NCBI GenBank assembly: GCA_018061385.1
Contig: JAGOUF010000184.1
Span: 1 to 5,613, forward strand
DNA length: 5,613 bases
Source: Chitinophagaceae bacterium
Lineage (GTDB): Bacteria > Bacteroidota > Bacteroidia > Chitinophagales > Chitinophagaceae
Direction: 5' to 3'
Part shown: piece after piece, positions 1-4,726 of the stretch
How the letters are laid out: the number at the start of each line of letters is the position of its first letter
Numbering within the stretch: position 1 is the first letter of the stretch
Program-made: the position numbers and the translations under genes
The notes under the pieces: model-generated
Told to the model about the DNA's origin: nothing
Database searches by the model: none
The model's input: the letters and a program-made list of their open reading frames with translations, nothing else

Positions 1-245
1 GGATTGTTTATTAATGAATTAGTATAAGCTTGTGCTACTGCTAAACGATCATAAGGCACATAACCAAGTTTAGGATCTTTGGTCATTCTAGCATTTTGCT
101 CCATCCATTTATCCATGCCATATTCTGGAACACTCATGCCTTTTGGGATAAAACTTTTATCTCTTTTAAGGGGATTTTTTTCTTCCTTACATGAGAATAC
201 CACCACAGCAAAAGCAATTAAAATAATGTGTATTATTTTTTTCAT
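1..245 (-). CDS. Partial lipoprotein, probably outer-membrane or surface anchored (N-terminal 81 residues)
   Basis: The reading frame opens at the ATG at 245 on the minus strand and runs off the window edge without a stop, so only the N-terminus is visible. It starts MKK, followed by a hydrophobic stretch (residues 4-17) and a lipobox V16-F17-S18-C19, as in signal peptidase II substrates; Cys19 would be lipidated. Residues 20-23 are K-E-E-K, resembling the charged lipoprotein export signal known in some Bacteroidota to route lipoproteins to the cell surface. The mature part contains D-P-K-L-G-Y-V-P (about residues 56-63) followed by a short helix-like stretch. DP..G.VP phrases occur near the N-termini of some large secreted Bacteroidota repeat proteins, but this is too little to assign a family. 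The upstream DNA is A-rich with no Shine-Dalgarno sequence. The lipoprotein call is firm; function is unknown. Confidence 0.85.
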   Translation of the reverse strand, partial: MKKIIHIILIAFAVVVFSCKEEKNPLKRDKSFIPKGMSVPEYGMDKWMEQNARMTKDPKLGYVPYDRLAVAQAYTNSLINN

Positions 246-345
246 TTTTCGTTTTTTTTACTTTAAAAATTAATCCTCTTTTTTTTAAATTGAAGCTGAT
301 TAATTGGTTAGCTTGTACAACTTATACAATTTAACAAGATGAACG

Positions 346-375
346 GTTTACTTTAAAGTTTATTTAGAAGTAAAC
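346..375. repeat. Intergenic hairpin, 12 paired bases with one bulge
   Basis: GTTTACTT at 346-353 is the exact reverse complement of AAGTAAAC at 368-375. Inside it TAAA (354-357) pairs with TTTA (363-366), leaving a bulged G at 367 and a five-base loop (358-362). The fold is possible on either strand. Neither strand has a T-run directly after the stem, so a simple intrinsic terminator is unlikely. It could be an operator for a dimeric regulator or a leader structure; the function is unknown. Confidence 0.5.
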
Positions 376-392
376 AATTCTTAAAACTATGG

Positions 393-410
393 TTACATTG
401 TACGTTGTAA
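393..410. repeat. Imperfect 18-bp palindrome centred on GTAC
   Basis: TTACA (393-397) and TGTAA (406-410) flank a central GTAC (400-403), so 14 of 18 positions are symmetric. The size and symmetry suit binding by a dimeric helix-turn-helix regulator, and the location between divergent genes is where an operator would be expected. Chance is a serious alternative in DNA this AT-rich, and there is no second copy in the window. Confidence 0.3.
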
Positions 411-524
411 ATTTATAGAATCAAACTTACAAGTGTTCATTTTGTAGAATTAATTCGTAAAATTGTTTATCGCTAAATTATGGCAGGGTTGTTGAATTTA
501 GTGGTATTATAAAACACTTTGCAA

Positions 525-1001
525 ATGCGTAAATTTTGGATGATATTTATTTTGTTATTCAGCATAACAATTGCTTACAGTCAAAAAAACTGTAAATACC
601 AATTAATTGGTTACAAAACAATACATTCTGGTGGAGCAGCAATGGTTGATGAAAACGGAAAACCACAACGCAATCAAACCACTACATACAATGTTTTTAT
701 AACCAACACAACTTCTACAAAACCTAAAATACAATCTGTTTGGCTGAATAAACAGCAATACATTTTTTCAATTGAACTAGTAAAAAAGTTGCCAATAATT
801 AGAAACAACAATGGAAAGCAAGATACTTTAGTAAAAAAAACGGGATTGTTTGTTTGGGAATTGATCATTAAAGAAAAGAGTAGCCTAAAAGGTAAAGTAT
901 TGCCTTCTATTGCTGAAAAAAATGAATTGGTGGTTGTACTTCCAAATAATAAACTTAGCAAAAGAAGCTTAACCGAATTGGTAGGTACAATGTATGAATA
1001 A
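525..1001 (+). CDS. Small secreted protein of unknown function
   Basis: A 158-residue protein. I start it at the ATG at 525; an in-frame TTG at 519 would add only two residues ahead of a good signal peptide. Residues 1-19 have a basic start (MRK), a hydrophobic core and a signal peptidase I site A17-Y18-S19 before Q20, leaving a mature protein of about 139 residues. No lipobox is present; the single cysteine is C23. The mature part alternates hydrophobic and polar residues, suggesting mostly beta structure, with a Thr/Asn-rich segment near residues 50-65 and a Lys-rich second half. No catalytic motif or known domain is visible, and there is no type IX secretion C-terminal domain, so periplasmic location is most likely. 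The gene is followed by 70 bases before the reductase gene, so co-transcription is possible but unproven. I do not recognise the family. Confidence 0.75.
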   Translation: MRKFWMIFILLFSITIAYSQKNCKYQLIGYKTIHSGGAAMVDENGKPQRNQTTTYNVFITNTTSTKPKIQSVWLNKQQYIFSIELVKKLPIIRNNNGKQDTLVKKTGLFVWELIIKEKSSLKGKVLPSIAEKNELVVVLPNNKLSKRSLTELVGTMYE

Positions 1002-1071
1002 CGTTCCCGTAAATTTTATTCACGGTTGTAACGGGCATTTATTAAATTGTGCAAAATAATATATTAGCCAT

Positions 1072-1800
1072 ATGTTAGAACCCTGGAAAACCGGCAAGGT
1101 TATTAAAATTGCACACGTAAACTCAATCATTAGAAGATATTGGATTGAGGTTTTAGACACACCAATTTTTGATTTTAAACCTGGACAATTTGTAACATTG
1201 GATTTGCCCATACATGAGCAAAAAAACAGGCGATGGAGAAGCTACTCAATTGCTTCTCCACCAGACAACACCAATGTGTTTGAACTAATTATTGTATTGT
1301 TAGAAGGTGGTGCTGGCACAACTTATTTATTTAACGAGGTAAACGAAGGAAGTTTATTAACCCTGCGTGGTCCAGTTGGTAAATTTACTTTACCAGATCC
1401 TATTGAAACAGATATTTTTCTTATATCTACAGGTACAGGCATTGCACCATTTAGAAGTATGGTAAAATTTGTATTAGAAAATAAAATACCTCATAAAAAC
1501 ATTCATTTTATTTTTGGTTGTAGAAAATTTGCAGATGCTTTATACCAAGATGAATTGGAAGAATTGCAAAAGCAGCATCCAAACTTTTATTACCATCCTG
1601 CATTTTCTAGAGAAGAAGAAGTGCCTACTGGAATGTATAAAGGTTATGTACATACAGTTTATGAAAGTTTGTTACAACAAAACCATACAAATGCACGTTT
1701 CTTTTTATGTGGATGGAAGAATATGATAGATGAGGCCAAAGAAAGAATTTTAGCATTAGGGTACGATAAAAAGGATATTCATTTAGAATTATATGGATAG
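1072..1800 (+). CDS. Ferredoxin/flavodoxin-NADP+ reductase-like FAD oxidoreductase
   Basis: A 242-residue cytosolic flavoprotein that should move electrons between NAD(P)H and a small carrier such as ferredoxin or flavodoxin. An N-terminal FAD-binding beta-barrel covers about residues 1-105: FKPGQF at 35-40, the FAD signature R56-S57-Y58-S59, the flavin-phosphate segment with G79-G80 and G82-T83-T84-Y85-L86, and R99-G100-P101-G103 at the end of the barrel. The C-terminal NAD(P)-binding domain has G121-T122-G123-I124-A125-P126-F127-R128, then G149-C150-R151 with Y158-x-D160-E161-L162, and C213-G214-W215. It ends in E-L-Y-G, with no C-terminal 2Fe-2S domain, so it is a stand-alone reductase. 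Length fits the short bacterial ferredoxin-NADP+ reductase class. The next gene begins 21 bases downstream and probably shares the transcript. Electron partner and NADPH versus NADH preference cannot be settled here; related flavohaemoglobin- or oxygenase-reductase modules share the same fold. Confidence 0.9.
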   Translation: MLEPWKTGKVIKIAHVNSIIRRYWIEVLDTPIFDFKPGQFVTLDLPIHEQKNRRWRSYSIASPPDNTNVFELIIVLLEGGAGTTYLFNEVNEGSLLTLRGPVGKFTLPDPIETDIFLISTGTGIAPFRSMVKFVLENKIPHKNIHFIFGCRKFADALYQDELEELQKQHPNFYYHPAFSREEEVPTGMYKGYVHTVYESLLQQNHTNARFFLCGWKNMIDEAKERILALGYDKKDIHLELYG

Positions 1801-1821
1801 AATATTATTTATTGCCATTGA

Positions 1822-2259
1822 ATGAAAAACGAAAAATTTAAACAAATCTGTCACTTTTTTGCAGGCATAATTTTATTGCCTGTGGCTTTTAAATTGTTTG
1901 AACAGAAGAAGTTTATACCTTGTTTAATTTTATTGTTTGCAGGAATGTTTTTTATTTTTGTTTCTGCAACATTTGAGTGGGTAGAAAAAAGCATTGGCAA
2001 TGTAACAAAACTTATATTTTTAGTAGAGTGTTTTGTATTTTTTTACACTACATATTTACAGTTAGAAGCTGGAAAAAAAACACCCACTTTGGCTTTCGCT
2101 TCGGTGGGTATTGTTTATTTATTAATTTTCTTATACTACTTATACGGGAAAGAGAAAAATAGAAAACATAAGCATCGTCATAAATCGCATAGAAAACATC
2201 ACTCTATAGATGATGAAGAAGGGAATCAAAAAAACGGTTCAAAAGAAACCATTGATTAA
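1822..2259 (+). CDS. Four-helix membrane protein with His/Lys-rich cytoplasmic tail
   Basis: A 145-residue integral membrane protein with no recognised family. Four hydrophobic segments are visible at about residues 10-26, 31-51, 61-79 and 88-108. A hydrophilic tail follows: residues 110-127 are strongly basic and contain six histidines (116, 118, 120, 123, 126, 127) interleaved with Lys and Arg, then an acidic patch D130-D131-E132-E133 and a polar end. The positive-inside rule places both termini in the cytoplasm. The His-rich stretch might bind metal ions or nucleic acid or phospholipid head groups, but that is inference. The start lies 21 bases after the reductase stop, so the two are likely co-transcribed. 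The stop sits 3 bases from the convergent stop of glycyl-tRNA synthetase. An ACCCAC/GTGGGT inverted repeat (2082-2087, 2104-2109) falls inside the coding sequence and may be incidental. Confidence 0.8.
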   Translation: MKNEKFKQICHFFAGIILLPVAFKLFEQKKFIPCLILLFAGMFFIFVSATFEWVEKSIGNVTKLIFLVECFVFFYTTYLQLEAGKKTPTLAFASVGIVYLLIFLYYLYGKEKNRKHKHRHKSHRKHHSIDDEEGNQKNGSKETID

Positions 2260-2261
2260 CC
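2222..2261. terminator. Dyad at convergent gene ends, possible bidirectional terminator
   Basis: AATCAA (2224-2229) pairs with TTGATT (2252-2257), and inside it GGTT (2236-2239) pairs with AACC (2247-2250); GG (2222-2223) and CC (2260-2261) could add an outer clamp across a two-base bulge. The structure covers the stop of the membrane protein and abuts the stop of glycyl-tRNA synthetase, which are only 3 bases apart. The stems are AU-rich and not followed by a long T-run on either strand, so this is a weak candidate named mainly because of its location. Confidence 0.25.
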
Positions 2262-2262
2262 T

Positions 2263-3735
2263 TTACAAACTTCCTAAAACCAGTTGCTTTACTTGGCTTA
2301 ATGCTACACGTTCTTGTTGCATTGTATCTCTGTAACGTATGGTAACCATATTGTCTTCTTTGGTTTGATGATCGATGGTAACACAAAATGGTGTACCAAT
2401 TGCATCTTGCCTTCTGTAACGCTTACCAATAGCGTCTTTTTCTTCATAATAACATTTAAAATGAGGCTTACACTCATCTAGTAATTGTTTAGCAATTTCT
2501 GGCAATCCATCTTTCTTTAACAATGGTAAAATGGCCAGTTTAACTGGGGCTAATTTTGCAGGAATTCTTAAAACTGTTCTACTGTCATTGCTACCATCTT
2601 CTTTTGGTATAATTTCTTCATCATACGCATTGGATAATATCAATAAAAACATTCTATCTAAACCAATCGATGTTTCAACAACATAAGGCACATAATTTCC
2701 GTAAGGTTTTCCTGTTTCAGGATTTACGTCATTGTCAAAATATTGTTGTTTCTTTTTACTGAACAATTGATGTTGGGTTAAATCAAAATCGCTTCTGCTA
2801 TGGATACCTTCAACCTCTTTAAAGCCAATTGGAAAATCAAACTCAATATCGCAAGCTTCTTTGGCGTAATGTGCTAATTTAACATGATCGTGATAGCGAT
2901 ATTTTTCTGCAGAAATACCTAAACTTAAATGCCATTTCAATCTTTCTTCTTTCCAGTATTGATACCATTCTCCTTCAGTACCAGGACGAACAAAAAATTG
3001 CATTTCCATTTGCTCAAATTCTCTCATTCTAAAAATGAATTGACGAGCAACAATTTCGTTTCTAAACGCTTTGCCAGTTTGTGCAATTCCAAAAGGAATT
3101 TTCATACGAGCAGTTTTTTGTACGTTTAAAAAATTTACAAAAATGCCTTGTGCAGTTTCGGGTCTTAAATATACTTTGTTGTCTTCTGGATTATCGCTGC
3201 TAATGGCACCAAATTCTGTAGAGAACATAAGGTTAAACTGACGAATATCTGTCCAATTGGCTGTACCACTTACACTACACTTTATTTGATTTTCATCAAG
3301 TAGGGTTTTTAAGCCTGCAAAATCTTCTGCAGCCAACAACTCATCCATTTTTTTTAATAAAGCAAACTCTTCTTCTTTTTTTCCTTCGGTTGCTAACTCA
3401 TCGGCTTTTGCTTCAATTAAATGATCTACACGATAGCGTTTGTTGCTATCCTTGTTGTCAATCATTGGATCACTAAAGTTATCTATATGTCCACTTGCTT
3501 TCCAAGTTGTGGGATGCATAAAAATAGCAGCATCAATGCCCACAATGTTTTCATGCATTTGGGTCATGCTTTTCCACCAATAATCACGAATATTTTTTTT
3601 CAATTCACTGCCATAAGGGCCGTAATCATACACAGCACTTAAACCATCGTAAATTTCACTTGATGGAAATACAAAGCCATACTCTTTGGCGTGAGAAATA
3701 ATTTGTTGAAATCTGTTTTCTTGTTGAATGCTCAT
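2263..3735 (-). CDS. glyQS: Glycine--tRNA ligase, single-chain alpha2 type
   Basis: A 490-residue class II aminoacyl-tRNA synthetase that charges tRNA-Gly with glycine using ATP, in the cytosol. The N-terminus reads HAKEYGFVFPSSEIY then GLSAVYDYGPYG, typical of the dimeric GlyRS family, unlike the alpha2beta2 GlyQ/GlyS enzyme. W78-K79-A80-S81-G82-H83 lies in the motif 1 region. R191-P192-E193-T194-A195-Q196-G197 and motif 2 F224-R225-N226-E227 through F240-E241-Q242-M243-E244 form ATP and glycine contacts, and motif 3 is E354-T355-S356-I357-G358-L359-D360-R361. About residues 390-490 form the HGTP anticodon-binding domain, with GKRYRRQDAIGTPFC. A Lys/Glu-rich insertion (about residues 108-150) lies between motifs 1 and 2. 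Length is close to the family's usual 450-520. It ends 3 bases from the convergent membrane-protein gene. The start follows a TAAGTTTG box within 10 bases and overlaps a palindrome, listed separately. Confidence 0.97.
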   Translation of the reverse strand: MSIQQENRFQQIISHAKEYGFVFPSSEIYDGLSAVYDYGPYGSELKKNIRDYWWKSMTQMHENIVGIDAAIFMHPTTWKASGHIDNFSDPMIDNKDSNKRYRVDHLIEAKADELATEGKKEEEFALLKKMDELLAAEDFAGLKTLLDENQIKCSVSGTANWTDIRQFNLMFSTEFGAISSDNPEDNKVYLRPETAQGIFVNFLNVQKTARMKIPFGIAQTGKAFRNEIVARQFIFRMREFEQMEMQFFVRPGTEGEWYQYWKEERLKWHLSLGISAEKYRYHDHVKLAHYAKEACDIEFDFPIGFKEVEGIHSRSDFDLTQHQLFSKKKQQYFDNDVNPETGKPYGNYVPYVVETSIGLDRMFLLILSNAYDEEIIPKEDGSNDSRTVLRIPAKLAPVKLAILPLLKKDGLPEIAKQLLDECKPHFKCYYEEKDAIGKRYRRQDAIGTPFCVTIDHQTKEDNMVTIRYRDTMQQERVALSQVKQLVLGSL

Positions 3736-3751
3736 AAGTTGGCAAACTTAT
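3734..3751 (-). repeat. Palindrome overlapping glyQS start codon
   Basis: ATAAGTT (3734-3740) is the exact reverse complement of AACTTAT (3745-3751), with GGCA between. On the minus-strand mRNA this gives a seven-base-pair stem with a four-base loop, whose 3' arm includes the first two bases of the glyQS AUG. It could hide the start codon in transcripts reading in from upstream, or act as an operator overlapping the -7 box. Neither is demonstrated. Confidence 0.45.
3743..3750 (-). promoter_or_regulatory. Putative Bacteroidota -7 promoter element of glyQS
   Basis: Read on the minus strand this is TAAGTTTG, an exact match to the Bacteroidota sigma-ABfr -7 consensus TAnnTTTG. No clean -33 TTG exists at the normal 19-21 base spacing; the nearest is GTTC about 17 bases upstream. 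Transcription from here would leave a leader of only a few bases before the ATG at 3735, which is unusual. An 8-bp degenerate match in AT-rich DNA can arise by chance. Confidence 0.35.
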
Positions 3752-3799
3752 AGAAAATAGCATTATTGAACTCTATATAAACAAGATAAAAACAGGCTT

Positions 3800-4018
3800 T
3801 TAAGAAGTGATGAAACTTTGAAGTTTTGCAATTTGTAGCTCTAATTGCTGATTTTGTACTTCTAATTTTAAAATACGAGAATGATTTTTTGCAATTTGAC
3901 CTTGATATCCTCTGTATTTATTGGTATTTTTTCCTTTTATATAAGCCACTGTAAAAAGAATACTTATACAAAAAAGTAAGGCTGCAACACTATAAGGCCA
4001 TAACATTTGGAGTAACAT
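3800..4018 (-). CDS. Small single-pass membrane protein with C-terminal leucine zipper (copy 2)
   Basis: A 72-residue protein of unknown function. Residues 9-27 form one uncharged transmembrane helix, followed by a basic linker (K28, K30, K34, R36), so the C-terminal half should face the cytoplasm. Residues 42-70 form a textbook coiled coil: a-positions I42, I49, N56, I63, I70 and d-positions L52, L59, L66. Asn at one a-position with Leu at d is the pattern of parallel two-stranded zippers, and R48 with E53 can form the usual g-e' salt bridge. It is a clear paralog of the upstream gene at 4099-4338: 19 of 39 residues match without gaps from K34 to the end. The layout (short, N-terminal helix, cytoplasmic zipper) resembles phage-shock protein PspB in architecture only. 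It lies 64 bases upstream of glyQS and probably reads into it. Confidence 0.75.
   Translation of the reverse strand: MLLQMLWPYSVAALLFCISILFTVAYIKGKNTNKYRGYQGQIAKNHSRILKLEVQNQQLELQIAKLQSFITS
3858..3895 (-). repeat. Direct repeat, zipper-coding copy 2
   Basis: This segment matches 4169-4206 at 33 of 38 bases, including 17 identical bases in a row, at an offset of exactly 311. It encodes the first part of the leucine zipper (about residues 42-54). Together with the gap-free protein alignment it marks the two small genes as a tandem duplication rather than convergent coiled coils. Confidence 0.8.
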
Positions 4019-4024
4019 GCTTGT

Positions 4025-4060
4025 TGTATTTAAACTGTTTGTTAAAGACGTTTAAATACA
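4025..4060 (-). repeat. 11-bp perfect inverted repeat ahead of the second zipper gene
   Basis: TGTATTTAAAC (4025-4035) and GTTTAAATACA (4050-4060) are exact reverse complements separated by 14 bases. The structure lies six bases before the ATG at 4018 and 38 bases after the stop of the upstream paralog. There is no T-run after it on the minus strand, so it does not look like a terminator. It may be an operator with half-sites a little over two helical turns apart, or a leader hairpin crowding the ribosome-binding region. It is the strongest inverted repeat in the window. Confidence 0.6.
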
Positions 4061-4098
4061 CTCAAAAGGTTGCAAACAATAAATTTAGTTGAATTCGA

Positions 4099-4338
4099 TT
4101 ATGCAGATTTTGAATATTTTAGCGAAGCTTCTAAATTGTTTATTTGATGCTGAAGTTTATCGTTCAGCACTTCTAATTTTAAAATTTTAGAATGGCTTTT
4201 TGCAATTTCGCTGGTGTATTCTCTAATTTTAGCTTTTGATTTTAGTGAAAAGTAAATCTTCATAAGCACTGCAAAAATTGCTAATAAAATAAGGCATACA
4301 CCTATAAGAATAATTGGTTTTGCAAGTAGAATAAACAT
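4099..4338 (-). CDS. Small single-pass membrane protein with C-terminal leucine zipper (copy 1)
   Basis: A 79-residue protein, paralog of the gene at 3800-4018 and equally unrecognised. Residues 9-26 form the transmembrane helix, followed by a basic stretch (K27, K33, K35, K37, R39), placing the C-terminus in the cytoplasm. The zipper spans residues 45-73: a-positions I45, I52, N59, I66, L73 and d-positions L55, L62, L69. The buried Asn and the basic-g/acidic-e pair (K51, E56) are conserved with the paralog, so both homodimers and heterodimers are plausible. The shared core I-A-K-x-H-S-x-I-L-K-L-E-V begins the zipper in both. The transmembrane parts have diverged much more. It begins 42 bases after the pyrophosphohydrolase stop and ends 80 bases before its paralog, in the same direction. 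A scaffold or regulator tethered to the inner membrane is possible, but nothing identifies a partner. Confidence 0.75.
   Translation of the reverse strand: MFILLAKPIILIGVCLILLAIFAVLMKIYFSLKSKAKIREYTSEIAKSHSKILKLEVLNDKLQHQINNLEASLKYSKSA
4169..4206 (-). repeat. Direct repeat, zipper-coding copy 1
   Basis: Partner of 3858-3895 (33 of 38 bases identical). The five mismatches fall in two clusters: one (TTT against ACG in plus-strand reading) changes little in the protein, where I-L follows Lys instead of Arg, and the other changes Ser to Asn. Confidence 0.8.
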
Positions 4339-4380
4339 AAAATTAGATTGGAGTATTGAATATGTTTATTACAAAACGAG

Positions 4381-4707
4381 TTACTGTAGCTTTTTATTGT
4401 TTTTGTGCCTATCAAAATCACGAATATTTTTTTTCTCGAAATTTTTAGCTAAAGCATCTGTAAGATTAACGCCTGTTTGATTGGCCAAACAAATCAAAAC
4501 CCATAAAACATCGGCCATTTCATCGGCCAATTCTTTGTTTTTATCAGTTTCTTTAAACGATTGTTCTCCGTATTTTCTTACCATTAAACGAGAAAGTTCA
4601 CCCACTTCTTCCATTAAAATGCCCAAGTTGGTAAGCTCGTTAAAATAACGAACGCCAATGGTTTTAATCCACTCGTCAACTTGTTGTTGTGCTATTTCTA
4701 TGGTCAT
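4381..4707 (-). CDS. MazG-like nucleotide pyrophosphohydrolase
   Basis: A 108-residue single-domain member of the all-alpha NTP pyrophosphohydrolase superfamily. These enzymes cleave (d)NTPs to monophosphates and pyrophosphate using Mg2+, often on damaged or non-canonical nucleotides. The metal-binding signature is E33-E34-x-x-E37 in one helix and E63-x-x-D66 in the next, with 25 residues between E37 and E63, inside the family's usual range. E59 and D62 add an overlapping ExxD one turn earlier. The N-terminus (I5 to W13) and V67-L68-W69 give the usual helical packing, and the tail is basic. Length suits the short YpjD-type class rather than two-domain E. coli MazG. It starts 19 bases after dtd ends and is very probably co-transcribed with it. 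Exact substrate is unknown, and a stress-related (p)ppGpp role as proposed for E. coli MazG should not be assumed. Confidence 0.9.
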   Translation of the reverse strand: MTIEIAQQQVDEWIKTIGVRYFNELTNLGILMEEVGELSRLMVRKYGEQSFKETDKNKELADEMADVLWVLICLANQTGVNLTDALAKNFEKKNIRDFDRHKNNKKLQ

Positions 4708-4726
4708 AATCTATTTTTTGAATGAA

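Larger units (their letters stand above)
246..524. other. AT-rich divergent intergenic region
   Basis: This 279-base stretch separates the minus-strand lipoprotein from the plus-strand secreted-protein gene, so it should hold promoters for both. I see T/A tracts near 251-290, short arms AAGCT (293-297) and AGCTT (310-314), the 8-bp palindrome TTGTACAA (313-320), a strong hairpin (346-375) and an imperfect 18-bp palindrome (393-410); the last two are listed separately. No exact TAnnTTTG box was found on either strand. The nearest plus-strand candidate is TTG at 492-494, 19 bases, then a half-matching box ending TTTG at 518-521, which lies very close to the start codon. No open frame here looks like a gene and no tRNA-like fold was recognised. 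Confidence 0.6.

Noticed and set aside
519..524. TTG start giving two extra residues on the secreted protein
   Set aside because: The ATG at 525 gives a standard signal peptide beginning MRK, and no ribosome-binding sequence favours the TTG.
674..961. 95-residue minus-strand open frame opposite the secreted-protein gene
   Set aside because: Its Phe/Ser/Leu-rich composition is what antisense reading of Lys-rich codons gives, and the plus strand has a clear signal-peptide gene.
1006..1035. CCCGT/ACGGG inverted repeat after the secreted-protein gene
   Set aside because: Only five pairs with a 20-base loop and no T-run follow it; an alternative CCGT/ACGG pairing is even shorter. Too weak for a terminator call.
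2082..2109. ACCCAC/GTGGGT inverted repeat
   Set aside because: It lies inside the membrane-protein coding sequence, has a 16-base loop, and the bases are explained by the codons at the start of the fourth helix.
2929..3129. 66-residue plus-strand open frame within glyQS
   Set aside because: It is antisense to the conserved motif 2 region of GlyRS, so its sequence is dictated by that gene.
3800..4338. Assignment of the two zipper proteins as PspB, FtsL or DivIC homologs
   Set aside because: They share only size and layout; no family-specific residues could be matched, and the predicted C-in topology disagrees with FtsL and DivIC.
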